DNA of 64,000 nucleotides, taken from assembly GCF_017562075.2 (NCBI RefSeq), contig NC_054082.1, positions 17,678,927 through 17,742,926 on the forward strand, written 5' to 3'. A program made the position numbers and the translations under genes. Origin of the DNA: Anopheles merus. Its lineage: Eukaryota; Arthropoda; Insecta; Diptera; Culicidae. Position 1 is the stretch's first letter; every line of letters begins with the position of its first letter. Positions 1-12,775 of the stretch are shown piece after piece. Under the pieces are notes generated by a model that was given only the letters and a program-made list of their open reading frames with translations, did not search any database and was not told the DNA's origin.

Positions 1-1640
1 TGACCATCTTGAATGCCATTAAAAATTCATCAAACCCTCAAACAAGTATTAATACAAGAGGCATAAATACACTTCCTGTAAAATTCATGAACCAAAAAAC
101 AACCTTCTTGCGATGACCAGACCGATTCATCACTATAATCACATTCAAAATTTCAATCAAAAAAGGCTTTCAGATGTCAAACCGTCTATAGCGAGCTTTT
201 GTCTACTTGTGAAATCGTAGTACTCCTTATGATTCTAATAACGACACAATTTAATTTTCATCCCATCCATATAACCTAGGGACAATTTACCACAATACAG
301 TTGTTATTCTGTGGTCGGGGTTCATTTTCAAGTCTAAATTCGGGCTCTGTAATTTCAGAATTAGAATTAACCACCCAACTAACAATGGATAACAAATGTA
401 CGGTTGTTGAGTATACTAGAGAAGAATTGAAACAGGGATCATTTCCTGATTATTGAATAAGTTACCCATTTCTAATTAGTTACTTTGCTCCGGGTACTTT
501 GGGGAAAAATTGATCATAATCCCAGTATGTCCGTAACTGTTAGTTGATCTCATACTCGTGATTGTGTTAAGAGGATTTGTAAGGTTGAAAACGAAGGAAA
601 ACGATTTGCAAACTAGCTTATTCAAATTATACAGTGATACAAGATCGGATAAGGATGGATACAGTGCTCAAGCAAGATGTTCATATTTCGTGATCAATAA
701 AGCGTATTGTGACGGTAGCAAACTGATCAATATTTTCACTAAAGAGTTGCAGTCATAAATACAAACCCCCTTAATCCATCAAGCAACAAGTTGATTCCAA
801 CTGTGGCACAACAAGGAATTTCAGGACTCACATAGTAAGGCAAAGCGATCGTCTACCATAACACACACCAGAATGATCGAGTCGCATCGAGTCCTTTTGT
901 GTACTGTGCAGTTGCAGTTTTTGAAATTAATCTCTTTCATGCATTGTGCCCACATTTTAACATGCATCAAGTGAATACATGCCCTCACTTTCCATCATCC
1001 GATCCGCAGCCGTTGTTTTTGTTCTTCCGATTGTACATCATTCTTCCGATAAATTCATTCCCGCGCGCGATCGAGCAGTACGATGTACGATCTAAAAATG
1101 TCAAACACGCAAAGCAACTCGCAAACATACACACAGAATCTCACCCAGAACTAATCCGAGCAGGTTTGCAAAAGGTCCCGAAAATCGATCGGCGAGGCCG
1201 GGAGCCCGCCCGATCCATCCCGCGAGGAAGGTCGCCCATCAGCCAAAGGACCGGTTGTGTTTTCGGCGATCGAACAGCCTTTCCAGCTGAGGCCGCCGAT
1301 TCGCTTGTCCAGCTTCTGCCCCACCCAGTTCGCCCTCCACCACAGAGTTGTGTTAATATTAGCTCTGTACAGAGACGAGCTTCCAGGTCCAGAACGACGG
1401 TTCGATCACCGCGTAAGTAAACGTTTGAAAGACGCAAGGAGGACACCAGAGCGAGCGGGAAAAGGAAGGAAAATAATAACACAAAAAAAGTGGAAAATAA
1501 ACCAACCCAGATTTCGCGCAGATTCTCGGCATTGGACCCAGAACGGCAGAAGAGACACACTACCACACTCCACCCTGCCTCTGTGGCGCTGGAATGGCAT
1601 TCTGGCAGGCCGCCGTCCGAGCCGATCGGTGCCAGGTGCC
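1..1640. other. Upstream non-coding region, no gene recognised
   Basis: The first ~900 bases are AT-rich and hold only short open frames with no recognisable protein. From about 1000 on, base composition becomes more GC-rich toward the promoter at 1648. I see no tRNA, no transposon end and no splice-supported exon. The proximal ~600 bases may carry regulatory sequence for the chitinase gene that starts at the TATA box, but this is only inferred from position. Confidence 0.5.
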
Positions 1641-1647
1641 GAAGAGG

Positions 1648-1715
1648 TATAAATACGGCGGCCAGTTTGCGCTGGACAGCTTATTAGTGAATTTTGCGTC
1701 GTCCAAGTTGGATGG
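1648..1715 (+). promoter_or_regulatory. TATA promoter and non-coding first exon of the chitinase gene
   Basis: A TATAAATA box lies at 1648-1655, with an expected start site near 1679. The transcribed stretch ends at 1715 in a strong donor (GG|GTAAGTAG). A matching acceptor (CTGCTCAG) ends at 3391, five bases before the ATG at 3397. The simplest reading is a short 5' non-coding exon, a ~1.7-kb first intron, and a second exon carrying the start codon. The TATA box and splice sites are seen; their pairing is inferred. Confidence 0.6.
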
Positions 1716-2734
1716 GTAAGTAGAGTGGTTGGTTCGCACTGGCCGTGTTGCCTCGGGTGTGCCTCGGTTCCCCCAGCAGTACGCGATCAAAACGCAGCAA
1801 CGAGCCAGCAAGTTGACTTGCTCCCATCGGCCAAGATCAAGTTCAATGGCAGCAATCGTGTGGACACTGTGTGTGGACTGTGTACAGTGTGTATGTGTGT
1901 ATAGCGGATTAACGGTATTTGATCGGTCTCGGTGGCCGGCAGTAAAGATGCCGCCCAGTATGATGTGTCCTCTCTTGCTGCTTTTGCGCATGGAATATGC
2001 GTATGATCAGTATCATTTGCATAAAACAAACATAAACAACATACCGTGTTGAAGAAGGGAACCAAAACACAAAACAAAAATGAAGACGACTCGAGAATAG
2101 TTATTCTGTTGCGGGTGGCGATTTGAATTATTCAGCACCGTTGCCGGATCGATACTGCTGCTGCCAAAGCGAAGAATCGAGAGGAGAGAATAAACACAAC
2201 GGAAGAATAAACACACCGAACGGCTCGTGGCTCTTGGTGCTTGGTGATTAATGACCGATCATTAAGTACTTATGCAACGTTTATCGTCCACACTGTGTAC
2301 GATAAACATGTTTCCGAACGGACCACGGGAAAGGAAGACGACACTGAGCGCATGTCGGGTGGGGGAAGGCATTTATGCTATTAAGTGGTCATTTTCCCAC
2401 ACTTGAGATGGGAATGGCGGTGTGTAAGCTGGCACTTGCTGCTGGCTAATGTGAATACGATAATTCTGTGCTTATTAAGTGATAAACGGGCGGCCGTGTT
2501 AAACTAGTAACATTGGAAGTTTGGAAAAAAACATGTTCAAGATGCAGCAAGATGTACTTAGGAACTGTAATGTTTGAAGTTATTAGTAGCAATTATTTTT
2601 TAAACAATAATCCATTATTATTCTGTAGTTGTTATTTCATTTAATTACTTGGATATACACAGTAACTGTAATTGGTCAAAGTCGGCCTTTCACATGCCTT
2701 CATAAAGGATTAGAGCTGTATTGTGTGCGCTATT

Positions 2735-2815
2735 AAGATCCAGCAGGGGATCAAACCACACCCGGGCGTTGTAGGAATCGGCGCATGTACTATTAGACCA
2801 TCAGGCGCATTGCCC
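2735..2815 (-). mobile_element. tRNA-like SINE head (degenerate)
   Basis: On the minus strand, a TGGTCTAATAGT-type A box (2782-2800) is followed about 40 nt later by a GGTTTGATCC B box (2748-2757). This is the spacing of an internal RNA polymerase III promoter. No acceptor-stem pairing is visible, so it is not a functional tRNA gene; a tRNA-derived SINE fragment is the better reading. It lies in the chitinase first intron. Confidence 0.4.
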
Positions 2816-3396
2816 GATAAGGTGTTAAAAGAGAACAATATTCAAAGAACCAACAGCATTTCCACATTTGTTATTCTCTTCTACTAATGCAGTTGGCTGG
2901 CCAGTTTCATGCTGTTTTGTTGTTGTTATGTTATGGAAGGAGCATAAGGAATGTTTTATCCAATAACAAACTACTCAATACCAAATTAGGGAATTGAGAT
3001 TGAATTGAGAGAATCTCAACACAAAATTGGCGAATCGACAAACGTTAGAAAATAATGCAAAACTTGGTTGGCCACTTTTCTGTGAATTGATCAGACCTTT
3101 TTATCGGCCAATTTATGGATTTATGAGATCTTAAGCTCCAAGAAAGTGTGAAAATTTTACATTAATGTTTGAATACATGCTGATTAAATATCTTCCTTAT
3201 CAAATGTTAGTTTTATACTTATTAACAACACTCCGTGCATACGAAACCGTCCACCGATCGCTCTATGGCTGTTTGTGCATGCATACCGTATTTAGGAAGC
3301 GTTGCATTGTTTCCCAACCCTTAACTGAAAGCAATAAGTAACCATCGTCCCATCCCTTCCCTTCTCATTGCTCATTGCCTATGCTGCTCAGGTGCA

Positions 3397-6300
3397 ATGT
3401 TAGGCCAGTCACGGACAGTGGTTCTTTGTTTGCTGGCGGTTCTTCCGCTTTTAGCAGCACAAGGTAAGTAAACGACTACGGTTGCGGTGGCCCGTGTTGT
3501 TCCCCAGTCTAATCAACCGATCCGATAGTAACAATACACAAAAACCCCGTTACTTCATTCCACCGCAGGACAGAAAGCACGTATCGTTTGCTACTTCAGC
3601 AATTGGGCAATCTATCGGCCCGATGTCGGCCGGTACACGATCGATGACATCCCGGCGGAGATGTGCACCCACATCATCTACTCGTTCATCGGGGTGGACG
3701 ACAGCAACTACCAGGTGCTGGTGATCGATCCCGAGGTCGACCTGGAGCAGAGCGGGTTCCGCAACTTTACCGAGCTGCGCCAGCGGTACCCACACGCCAA
3801 GTACCAGATAGCGGTCGGCGGTTGGGCAGAGGGTGGCAAAAAGTACTCCCAGATGGTGGCGGTCAGGGAGCGGCGCCAATCGTTCATCTCAAGCGTCGTC
3901 CAGTTCATGAAGGTGTACGGGTTCGATGGGTTCGATCTGGACTGGGAGTACCCGGGGGCGGCCGATCGGGGCGGCAGCTTCGGCGATAAGGATAAGTTTT
4001 TCTACTTCGTCGAGGAGCTGCGCCGGGCGTTCGATCGGGAGGGCCGCGGATGGGAAATTACGATGGCGGTCCCGGTGGCCAACTTTCGCCTGCAGGAGGG
4101 CTACCACGTGCCGGAGCTGTGCGAAAATCTGGATGCCATCCACTGCATGACGTACGATCTGCGGGGTAATTGGGCCGGGTTTGCCGATGTGCACAGTCCG
4201 CTGTACAAGCGGCCGCACGATCAGTGGGCCTACGAGAAGCTGAATGTGGTAAGTAGGTACTCTTGTTCGATGAAGTGAACGAAAATAACGAATTTGGTTG
4301 GGTTGGGCTCTCCCCAGAACGATGGTGTCCAGCTGTGGGTGAATTATGGCTGTCCGCCCAACAAGTTGGTCATTGGAGTGCCATTCTACGGACGGACTTT
4401 CACGCTCAGTGCCAGTACGACCAACCCGACGCTTGGGTCGTACATCAACAAGGAGGCGGGCGGTGGCGATCCGGGACCGTACACGAATGCAACCGGATTC
4501 TTGGCGTACTATGAGGTAGGTGCGATCGGGACATCTAGATGATAAGTAATTCTTTCCAGATAATAGATCTACATTAACGTTAATTGATCTTTTGAGCTTT
4601 ATATATCGAACTGATATTTCCAACTGAATACCCTCAAGTGATGCAAAACTAATACATACGGGGCGAGTACCGGCTTCGAACGACGAAATCCGTTCGACGC
4701 TCATGAGAGAATGAGAATCATGAGATACAACTGTCAATCATTTAAAGACGTTTATATCTACGATTCAAGGATGGTAAAGTTTTGAATTTTGATCTTTTTT
4801 GCCGTTGGTATTGGATTTCATTCGTTACATCATTATTGGATGATTTGTTATCAATTATAAGGCAGCTTTACTCACTTTCTTGAAATTTTAATTGAACTTA
4901 GTTCAAATTTAGGAGGGACGACAGGATTGGATTTACTTTATAAAAATGTATAAAAATACTGATTGATTTTATTTTAAAGAGTTATAAACGTTATTTACAT
5001 GGTGAAAATGTTTTGCAATATTTTTCTATAAAGTTTTCAGCACTGTAACAAATCAATGCGAAAAACATTAATCTTTATATATATATTATTATGTTATTGC
5101 ATAATACTTTATGTACTTTCTATTTGTAGGTATATAATATAATATAATATTATATATATAGATCACAAAACATTTTCAAAATGTTACATACCTCTAAGTT
5201 CAATTTACTTCAATCATTTAAAGCAAAATTTAAAGCAAAACGTTACATTGAAAACAACATTCGTTTCAAATCCGCAGCGCAAAACCTCGCGGATTTCTCC
5301 CCATACAAACGGGAACGTTCGTCCCCGGCAGGTAGAACTCATTCTTTCACGCGCTTCTTACGGTCTCTCAATGGTACGTTATTTTAAAACTGAGCGCCAA
5401 GTGAGCGCCTTCTGACAACCGCGGCGAACGGATCTCGTCGTTCGAAGCCCATAGTCGCCCCGATAAACTTGATCAAATCATCATCTCCATACAATTTTAA
5501 TATAATTTCGATGGGCTCTTTACTTGAGTTTGGTCAATATCAGATAGAGAAAGGCTCTGGCGATTACTCCGACCCTCGCTGTTGTTAGAGTGTATCAGCA
5601 TATGACGGAACTATACTAGTGTTGGCGGTATCGCTCAACTTACTGTTCTCCAGAGCAGCGCCTATGACTTCGTGTCCTTTGCCATCATTGGACATTTAAA
5701 TCCTTAGCAAAAGGATGGCTTATTTTAAATGCTATCTTGGCTTATTCGGGTCGATCTGGTGGTACAGTCATCAACTCGTACGACTTTAATAACATACATG
5801 CCCGTCATGGGTTCAAGCCCCAAATAGACCGTGGCCCCATACATAGGACTGACTATCCTGCTATGGTTACAATAAGTCACTGAAAGCCTAGCCCACTTCA
5901 CCAGGCAGGCCTTGACCGACAACGGTTGTTGTGCCAAAAAGAAGAAGAAGAGATCTTCGGCTTATACATTTCCCCTACGCTCTTGTCCACTTTTAGCCAA
6001 TCAAAATAGTCGTAGCTGGTAGTCGTATCACATCGAAACATTTAGACATATTAATTGTACTCTGTTCTCTTTCCAATCACATCTCCAAACTTTCTATTTT
6101 TTCCTTCAAATCCTAGTTTACGTAAGCACTAGTTCTGTTGAGTTACGTTCTAGATTCACAATACTATGGTTACTTAAACTTCTTTTTGAGTAGTTTTCAC
6201 TCAAACAACCTTCAATGCATAAAAATTGAAATAAAAAACATAACGATTGTCTTCCAGATCTGCACCGAGGTGCAGGACGAGGAAAAGGGCTGGACGAAGA

Positions 6301-7102
6301 AGTGGGACGAGGTGGGCCTCTGTCCGTACACCTACAAGGGCACCCAGTTCGTCGGTTACGAGGACGAACGGTCGCTCCAGCACAAGATGGACTGGATCAA
6401 GCAGAAGGGGTACGCCGGCGCCATGACCTGGGCGATCGATATGGACGATTTCCACGGTCTTTGCGGGCCGGAAAATGCGCTGATGAAGGTGCTGTACGAT
6501 GGTATGAAGGATTACGTCGTGCCCGAACCGACCGTAACAACCACACCAAGGGTAAGTGTGAGGAAGAGGGGTCTAAAAGAAGCCTTTTTTAAAAAATGGA
6601 ATGTTTCACCTGTTCCCTCCAGCCGGAATGGAATCGACCACCATCCACAATGTCCTCGGATGGGGAGCAAACAACGGCCACACGTCCTGCCACTACCACC
6701 ACTACCTACAAACCAAGACCGACGACAACGGTTGCCCCAACGACAAGGACTACTACCGCCCGGCGAACCACGACGACCCGCAAGCCCACCACAATTCTGC
6801 CCCCGGACACCGATTCGGAGGAGGAGGACCGGGAGCCCGCCATGCCGCCAGCCGCACCCGAGCGCGAGGATGAGTCGGAGATCGATTGTTCCGGCTACAA
6901 GGACTTTGTGCCGTCGGTCGACTGTACCAAGTACTATCGCTGTGTCCACGGCCAGCCGGTCGAGTTTGTGTGCAAACCGGGCACCGTCTTCCACACGGCG
7001 CTGAACGTTTGCGACTGGCCGGAAAATGCGGACCGTCCGGAATGTCGCACCAAAGCGAAACTGATCGAAAGCCCGACCGCGTACGATTATGCGGCGCTGT
7101 AA
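3397..7102 (+). CDS. Chitinase (GH18 + linker + CBM14), catalytically competent
   Basis: The gene encodes a secreted endochitinase predicted to cleave beta-1,4-linked GlcNAc chains. The five coding exons are 3397-3463, 3569-4248, 4318-4515, 6258-6551 and 6623-7102, giving 572 residues with all phases agreeing. The order is signal peptide (~1-21), GH18 barrel with a VGGW strand and the catalytic motif FDGFDLDWEYPG (Asp142, Asp145, Asp147, Glu149), a Thr/Pro-rich linker (~405-495) and a six-cysteine peritrophin-A/CBM14 domain (~502-554). This layout matches insect gut-type chitinases. The large intron 4516-6257 carries two transposable elements. A poly(A) signal lies at 7174-7179. It is the only family member here with an intact acid/base Glu and with a chitin-binding domain. 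The exact orthologue name is not assigned. Confidence 0.93.
4659..5462. mobile_element. MITE-like element with ~41-bp TIRs, in the chitinase intron
   Basis: The left end beginning CGGGGCGA at 4659 and the right end finishing at 5462 are inverted copies over about 41 bp with roughly five mismatches. Both arms share a core reading GGCTTCGAACGACGA. The element is flanked by ATA on both sides (4656-4658 and 5463-5465), consistent with a 3-bp target duplication of the PIF/Harbinger kind. The 804-bp interior is AT-rich and has no transposase frame. It is non-autonomous and lies fully inside intron 3 of the coding sequence. Confidence 0.8.
5746..5952 (+). mobile_element. SINE200-like tRNA-derived retroposon
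   Basis: This 207-bp element has a tRNA-like head (GGTGGTACAG A-box region, GGTTCAAGCCC B box near 5810-5820) and a GAAGAAGAAG tail. It is flanked by near-identical 12-13 bp direct repeats, ATCTTGGCTTAT at 5734-5745 and ATCTTCGGCTTAT at 5953-5965, as expected for target-primed insertion. Its body resembles the Anopheles SINE200 family as I recall it; this was not checked against a library. It supports an Anopheles origin and sits in the chitinase intron beside the MITE. Confidence 0.75.
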
Positions 7103-7603
7103 TCGCAGCCGCTGTGTTACACACTATCAACGACCTATTTTAGGTTGCCGTGGTTTTATGTAATAATTTGCACAATAAACAATCTCTCTGTCTCTCCCTT
7201 GGGTACGATCGATCGATCGCGATCAAGGCATGCTGTGCGAGTGGAAACCTCTTTTTGTAAACAATATTGTCCTTGTATTTCTTGAACTCACACACTCAGA
7301 CACTGCAGCATGCAGAATGTCGTGCGACGCTCTCGCTGGCCGGTACGATGGAGAGTGTACGGTTTTTTCCGGAAACCAGTTTCTTTCCCGTGTATGCACT
7401 CCGGACGGGGCAGTGCGGGTGAGGTGTGTGTGTGTGTGTGCCGATGCGCGACAATCCCACTGCCCTCGGCCGGTATAGTTAAAACGTCACTGTTATTAGT
7501 CTAGTTGCCCCGCGGACACGGTACGACACCTTCACTAGCACCGGGCGTGATTCAGTCGTCGCGCAGTGCTTCAGGTGATCACACACTCGCTCTCTCACAC
7601 ACA

Positions 7604-9055
7604 ATGGCAGCTGGCCGAGGTGCGTAACATGGGGAAGGAGCAGAACCAGTTTTTTTGTTTTGGTTTCTGTTGTTATCTCTCCGCAAAGATTTACTAACCC
7701 GCGCTAGTGTGTGCGGTGCGTTATCGTGCATTTGTTTGGCTCTGTTTTTCTCGCTCCAGAAAGAAGCGTCCTTTGGACGATCACCGTCGGTTTGCTGCTG
7801 CTCCAGCGGCAGTGCCACAGCCGGCTGATCTGCCACTACACGACCTGGTCGCAGGGCCGGGCCAACCCGTACTCCTACCGGATCGAGGACGTCCCGGGCG
7901 ATCTGTGCACGCACGTGGTGTACAACTTTGTCGGCGTGGACAGCGAGGAGTACGAGCTGGCGATGCTGCAGCGCGAGATCGACATCGTGCAGAATGGGTT
8001 CGGGCGGTTCATCGATCTGAAGCAGCGCTTCCCCGACCTGAAGATGTACGTGGCGGTCGGGGGCTGGGATCATGGCGGGGCACCGTTCAGCCGGATGGCG
8101 GCGTTTCGCAATCGGCGCAAGAAGTTCATCGAAAGCGTGGTCAAGTTTATGGGCCGGTATGAGTTTGACGGCATTGAGCTGGTGTGGCTGTACCCGGGCA
8201 GTGTGGAGCGGGGCGGCACCAACAAAGATAAGGACAACTTTGTCTATCTGGTGGAGGAGCTGAAGACGGCGTTCCTGAGGGCGCGACAGCCGTGGGAGGT
8301 GGCGATCCAGGTGCCGGCCGACCATACCCGGTTTGAAGTGGGCTACGATCAGAGTTTGCTGTGCGAGTGAGTCGCCCGTATTCGGAGTGCCCTGTCCCGT
8401 GTGGCGTTTGCTAATGTTTGCTTTCTTCTCCCAACGCAGGAGTGCTGACTTTGTGCACATTGCCGGGTACGATCTGCGCGGCTCGTGGGCCGGCTTTGCC
8501 GATGTGCACAGCCCGATGGCGGATCGCCCGCACGATCAGGGCATCTACAAGGGGCTGAACGTGCAGGCGGGCGTTGAGTCGTGGCTCGCGAGCGGATGCG
8601 CCCCGGAACGGGTCGTGCTGGGGGTACCGTTCCTCGGGCGCACGTACACGCTGCGCAACAGCCAGCAGAACGGTCTCGGTGCGGTGACGACCGGCCCTGG
8701 TCCGAAGGGTCAGCATACGTATAGTGCGGGCTATCTGGGGTACTTCGAGATCTGCCAGAAGCTGAAGGCTGAACGTAACTGGCGCACGGTTTGGGACGCG
8801 ATCGGGCAGTGCCCGTACGCGTACCGGGGCAACCAGTGGATCGGGTACGAGAACGAGGAGTCGCTGAAGGAGAAGGTCGAGTTTGTGAAGAGCAAAGAGC
8901 TGGCCGGCGTCTATGCGTTCTCGCTCGATCTGGACGACTATCGGGGCAAGTGCGGCGGTGAACCGTACCCGTTGATGCGGACGCTGGCGGGTTTGCTGAA
9001 GAAGGAGCACCAAAGCATAATCGGGTTCGCGTTCGAGCGGGGCGATGATAAGTGA
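7604..9055 (+). CDS. Chitinase-like protein 1 (GH18, catalytic motif lost)
   Basis: This is a secreted GH18-fold protein predicted to bind, but not cleave, chitin or a related glycan. Exons 7604-7619, 7760-8366 and 8440-9055 give 412 residues; intron 1 splits the signal peptide and intron 2 falls after a conserved Cys. Residues align number for number with the upstream chitinase: Asp142 is kept, Asp145 becomes Glu, Asp147 becomes Val and Glu149 becomes Leu (FDGIELVWLYPG). The VGGW strand, GYDLRG and LDDYRGKCG motifs are kept. There is no linker and no CBM14 domain. A TCAGT initiator-like site lies at about 7553 and a poly(A) signal at 9142-9147. The long open frame on the opposite strand is a composition shadow. 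IDGFs also lack catalysis but keep Asp-Trp-Gln, so this is a different lesion. Confidence 0.92.
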
Positions 9056-10820
9056 AGCGGGAGAGAGTGAGAGCGAGAGATTACATTTAAGTTAGTAACG
9101 TTAAAGAAAAGTAGGTGTTCCTAACAGCTGCACGGTATTCTAATAAATGCTTATTTATCTCTTTTAAGCTGTCTCCTTCCATCTCATTCCAGTGCGTTAT
9201 CACTTTGTTTATAGATAGAGTAACGAAGGGTTTAGATTTTAAAGATTGCTAAGGCGCATGATTCAACAACGAGGGTTTTTTCACATCAAACATCGTGTTG
9301 ATAAAGGCATCGGGGCCAGCAGTGTGTTAGTGGCATCGTTCCTAGCGCACGACCGGTCACAGACAACCACAAACTCCAAAACAATAACATTCACCAGCGT
9401 CGTGGCGTGGGGATTTCCCGTCCGTCGCTTAGGGTTTCGCTCCCTTTAGTCGTCTGTATGCATCATCGCGTTTCGCGTTGTGAAGGAACGCGGGAAACAC
9501 ACGATCATAAAACCACGTTTGTGCGCCAACGAATACAAACAAAGCTAACACATACACACGCGATGGTGCTGCCGGTGATGTGAGATGCATAATTAAATAC
9601 AGTGATGGCGATTTGCACGAATTTTCTTGTAACATTAGGAGTGCCAATAAGTTCGTAGTTTTTTTTTCGGGGTACCTTTTATCCGGTTATCCGTTAATCC
9701 GTGCTGTTGAGAAATGACAGTTCAATACAAAGGTGACATTGCGTTCCGAGGAGGATATTTGAAAAAAGCGGTTATAGGAGCACATGGTCGTAACAAAAAA
9801 ACACTATAATTCATGGCAAATTTCAAATATTCTCATTGGAAAAACATGAAGTTAATAAAAAGTGGGTTATTTTTATAAAAAATAAGATAATTTTTGAAAC
9901 TTTAATCAGGAATTGGTGATAAAATGAATCATTTGACTCATTATCCGTGTTATACGCATATCCGGGCGAGGTCAAGTCCCGAGAAGCCCGGATAAACGGC
10001 GCTTCACTGTATTTGATATAATTCTATTAACATGAATAATAATAATTCAGAAAGATACGTAATAGATTATAACAAATAGTGTTTTTATTGCTATTATAAC
10101 TTTAATGCTAGAAAATGAAAAATTAATCTACTGCTGTTCCATTTCGCTAGTATAATGTAGTATTTTTTTTTTAATTTGCTTTACCTATTTCATTAACATT
10201 GTTCTACAGGACAGTATCAATCGCTGAGGTACACTAAGTAGGTGTCTTCTTGATGTGTTTGTGCAGGGATCGCCTGTAGTTGTAAATTCTCAAATTTTTG
10301 GCAGCGCTCTGGATCTGCCACTCAATCCACTAAACCACTGTTGAGCCAGTCAAACCACCTCCAACAAACTACTTAAGCTAAAGCACGGCTATCATATACT
10401 TCTACCAAAATAGGATGAATAACGATACACATTTGCTCCATATTGTATATAATCAAATAGAATTCACAGCAAAAACTTTTTTTTTCCAAAACTTGACAGT
10501 TTTTTGACAACATATACAATCACTGCCGCATTCACTGTAGTGAAACGGCTAATAATAGAACAACAAAGCACTAAAGACAACTCTTCAACATATTTCAACT
10601 GTAAGCTGACAACATCAAACGCTCCAAACGCTTCGAACTTATTGGTACTCCTAATAGTATCGGTTGTTTCCCTTTTGCCTTGTGTGCGATCAAACGCATT
10701 TGAAATTGTTGATTGTACGACACGATCGGATCAGACACCGTTCAATCATCGTCAGTCTCTGTCGATCGTTCCGATCGCTGCTCCGTTGGTTCTGTTTGTT
10801 TACACCTAATTTCAACAAAG
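9056..10820. other. Intergenic region, possible small MITE at 9600-10009
   Basis: There is no protein-coding exon here. A stretch at 9600-10009 begins CAGTGA and ends TCACTG with TA on each side. Its right end forms a strong GCCCGGATA hairpin, but the terminal repeats beyond the first six bases match poorly, so the element is only a possibility. A degenerate tRNA-like A box on the minus strand lies near 10310-10345. A TCAGTCTC initiator-like site near 10750 may mark the start of the next gene. Confidence 0.35.
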
Positions 10821-12201
10821 ATGATGGTAAAAAGTAAAGTATTTTACATTTTCCTCTTAATTTGATTGTTTACCTAACACTTTTATTGTTCTAAATTGCC
10901 ACAGAAATTGCCCTTATGACGGCACTCCTGCTGGCAGCTAGCTACGAATGCCACGCCAAGCCCCAACGACTGATCTGCTACTACACGAACTGGTCCCACG
11001 CCCGGCCGAACGAGCACCGGTACGAGCTAGAGGACATTCCGGGCGACCTCTGCACTCACGTGGCGTACGCGTTCGTTGGCGTCGACGAAGCTACCTCACG
11101 CATCAGCTCCCTCAAGCCCGAGTACGATGAGGACGCCGGGCAGAGCGGGTTCGAGCGGTTTCGTGACCTGAAGGAACGGTTTCCGCATCTTCGGCTGATC
11201 GTTTCCGTGGGCGGCTGGACACACGGTGGCAGTGCGTTTAGCAGGATGGCCTCATCCCGTGCTGCCCGGTTGGAGTTTGTAACCAGTGCGGTCACCTTCC
11301 TGGACCGGTACCGGCTCGATGGGCTGGAAATTGTTTGGCTATGGCCGGGAGCGCCGGAGCGTGACGGCAAGCGGGAGGATAGGGATAACTTTTACTACCT
11401 CGTGGGTGACTTGCGGGACGCTTTCCGGCGGGCTGGAAAGGGTTGGGAGGTGTCCGTGCAGGTACCGGTTGATAGGGCTCGCATTGCTGTTGGCTATCAG
11501 CAAGAGTGGCTCTGTCAGTAAGTACCGGGGTGATGTCTTAACAGTGCAACCGTTGTTTAAAGTTCCTTTTCTTCGTTTTTTGCAGAGCTGCTGACTACAT
11601 ACACCTTGCCGGGTATGATTTGCGTGGTCCCTGGACGGGATATGCCGATGTCCATAGCGTACTGCGACGAAGATCGCACGACGTGCACTACTTTGCCACC
11701 TTCAACATAGAGGATGGCATCACCTCCTGGCTGGGTAAGGGATGTAGAGCGGATCAGCTCGTACTCGGTCTTCCATTGTACGGCCGTAGCTACGTGCTGA
11801 AGAATGCAACCCTCGCCACGGGCCCGGGAGCGCCGGCGATCGGACCGGGTGAGCCAGGACCGATCACGAACGATCCGGGCCTGTTGGGCTACTTTGAGCT
11901 GTGTGAAATGCTGAAGGATCGCAACTGGACGTATGGATGGGATGGGGCGGCACAGGCACCGTACGCGTATCGCGCCAACCAGTGGATTGGCTACGAGAGT
12001 ACGGAATCTCTGTCAGCGAAAGCACAGTGGGTCGTTGGGAAGGGATTGGGTGGCATGTACGCATACACGCTGGATTTGGACGACTACCGGGGGCACTGTG
12101 GCGAAACGCATGGTCTGCTGCGTAGTTTGCATCGGGAATTGCGAAATGGTAGCGACGTTGAAGTAGATTTCGCTATATTCCGAGAAGGAGGCGTTGTCTA
12201 G
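10821..12201 (+). CDS. Chitinase-like protein 2 (GH18, catalytic motif lost)
   Basis: Exons 10821-10833, 10905-11517 and 11586-12201 give 413 residues, with the same two intron positions and phases as the preceding paralogue. The first exon encodes only MMVK plus one base, which then reads into a hydrophobic signal peptide ending near ECHA. The catalytic strand reads LDGLEIVWLWPG: Asp143 is kept, with Glu146, Val148 and Leu150 where a chitinase has Asp, Asp and Glu. VGGW and LDDYRGHCG are conserved. There is no chitin-binding domain. A poly(A) signal lies at 12274-12279. The intact frame and preserved fold motifs argue against a pseudogene. Secretion and glycan binding are inferred. Confidence 0.9.
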
Positions 12202-12775
12202 TTGCTTGAAAATGTCTGTTGACTGTCGTCGATTGATGAGTAGACAGGATGCAATATTCCAGCAATATTTAGCAATAAATTCAAATAGCACGAAACACAA
12301 CAGTTATAAACAAGTACAGGGCAACCGAAAAAACGAACCTGTCTGGAGGCATCCAAATTAAAACTCCCCAGAGTTTTTTTTCCTATTTTTGGAAATTCCC
12401 AATGTTTCTCCCTGAGCAACCAAAAAAAGAAAAAAGAAACCTCCTCAATCATGCACGTTGATAACCTTTTGGGATGATTTTCAGTTCCGTACCAACACAC
12501 AGAACAAAACCACGTCTCATCGTTCTTCCAAACTGGTATCAGAGGTTGTTGTTCCGTTATGATTACACTTTGAGGCGCTTCTCCGCAACATATCTCCGCT
12601 CGTCATCCGCCGTCCCACGGTGGCCCGTAGGAGACTCCATCCAGCATCTAACAACGCAACCATCACCATTTCAAACTAACTATTAAGCGCCCAGTATCGC
12701 TCGGAACGTCTGCGGGTGTAAATGTGACTTTGGCCGTCGCCAAGAAAGACTTCTTCGGTTCTTTCCGCTTGGACG

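Noticed and set aside
899..1652. Overlapping frames of 131-173 codons upstream of the chitinase promoter
   Set aside because: Several frames on both strands overlap with no domain, no splice support and composition of non-coding GC-rich DNA; they abut the TATA box.
3889..4737. 282-codon minus-strand open frame
   Set aside because: Antisense to chitinase exons 2-3 and their intron; it extends into the MITE end and shows no family motif.
7579..8460. 293-codon minus-strand open frame
   Set aside because: Antisense shadow of chitinase-like gene 1; it crosses that gene's first two introns and ignores its splice signals.
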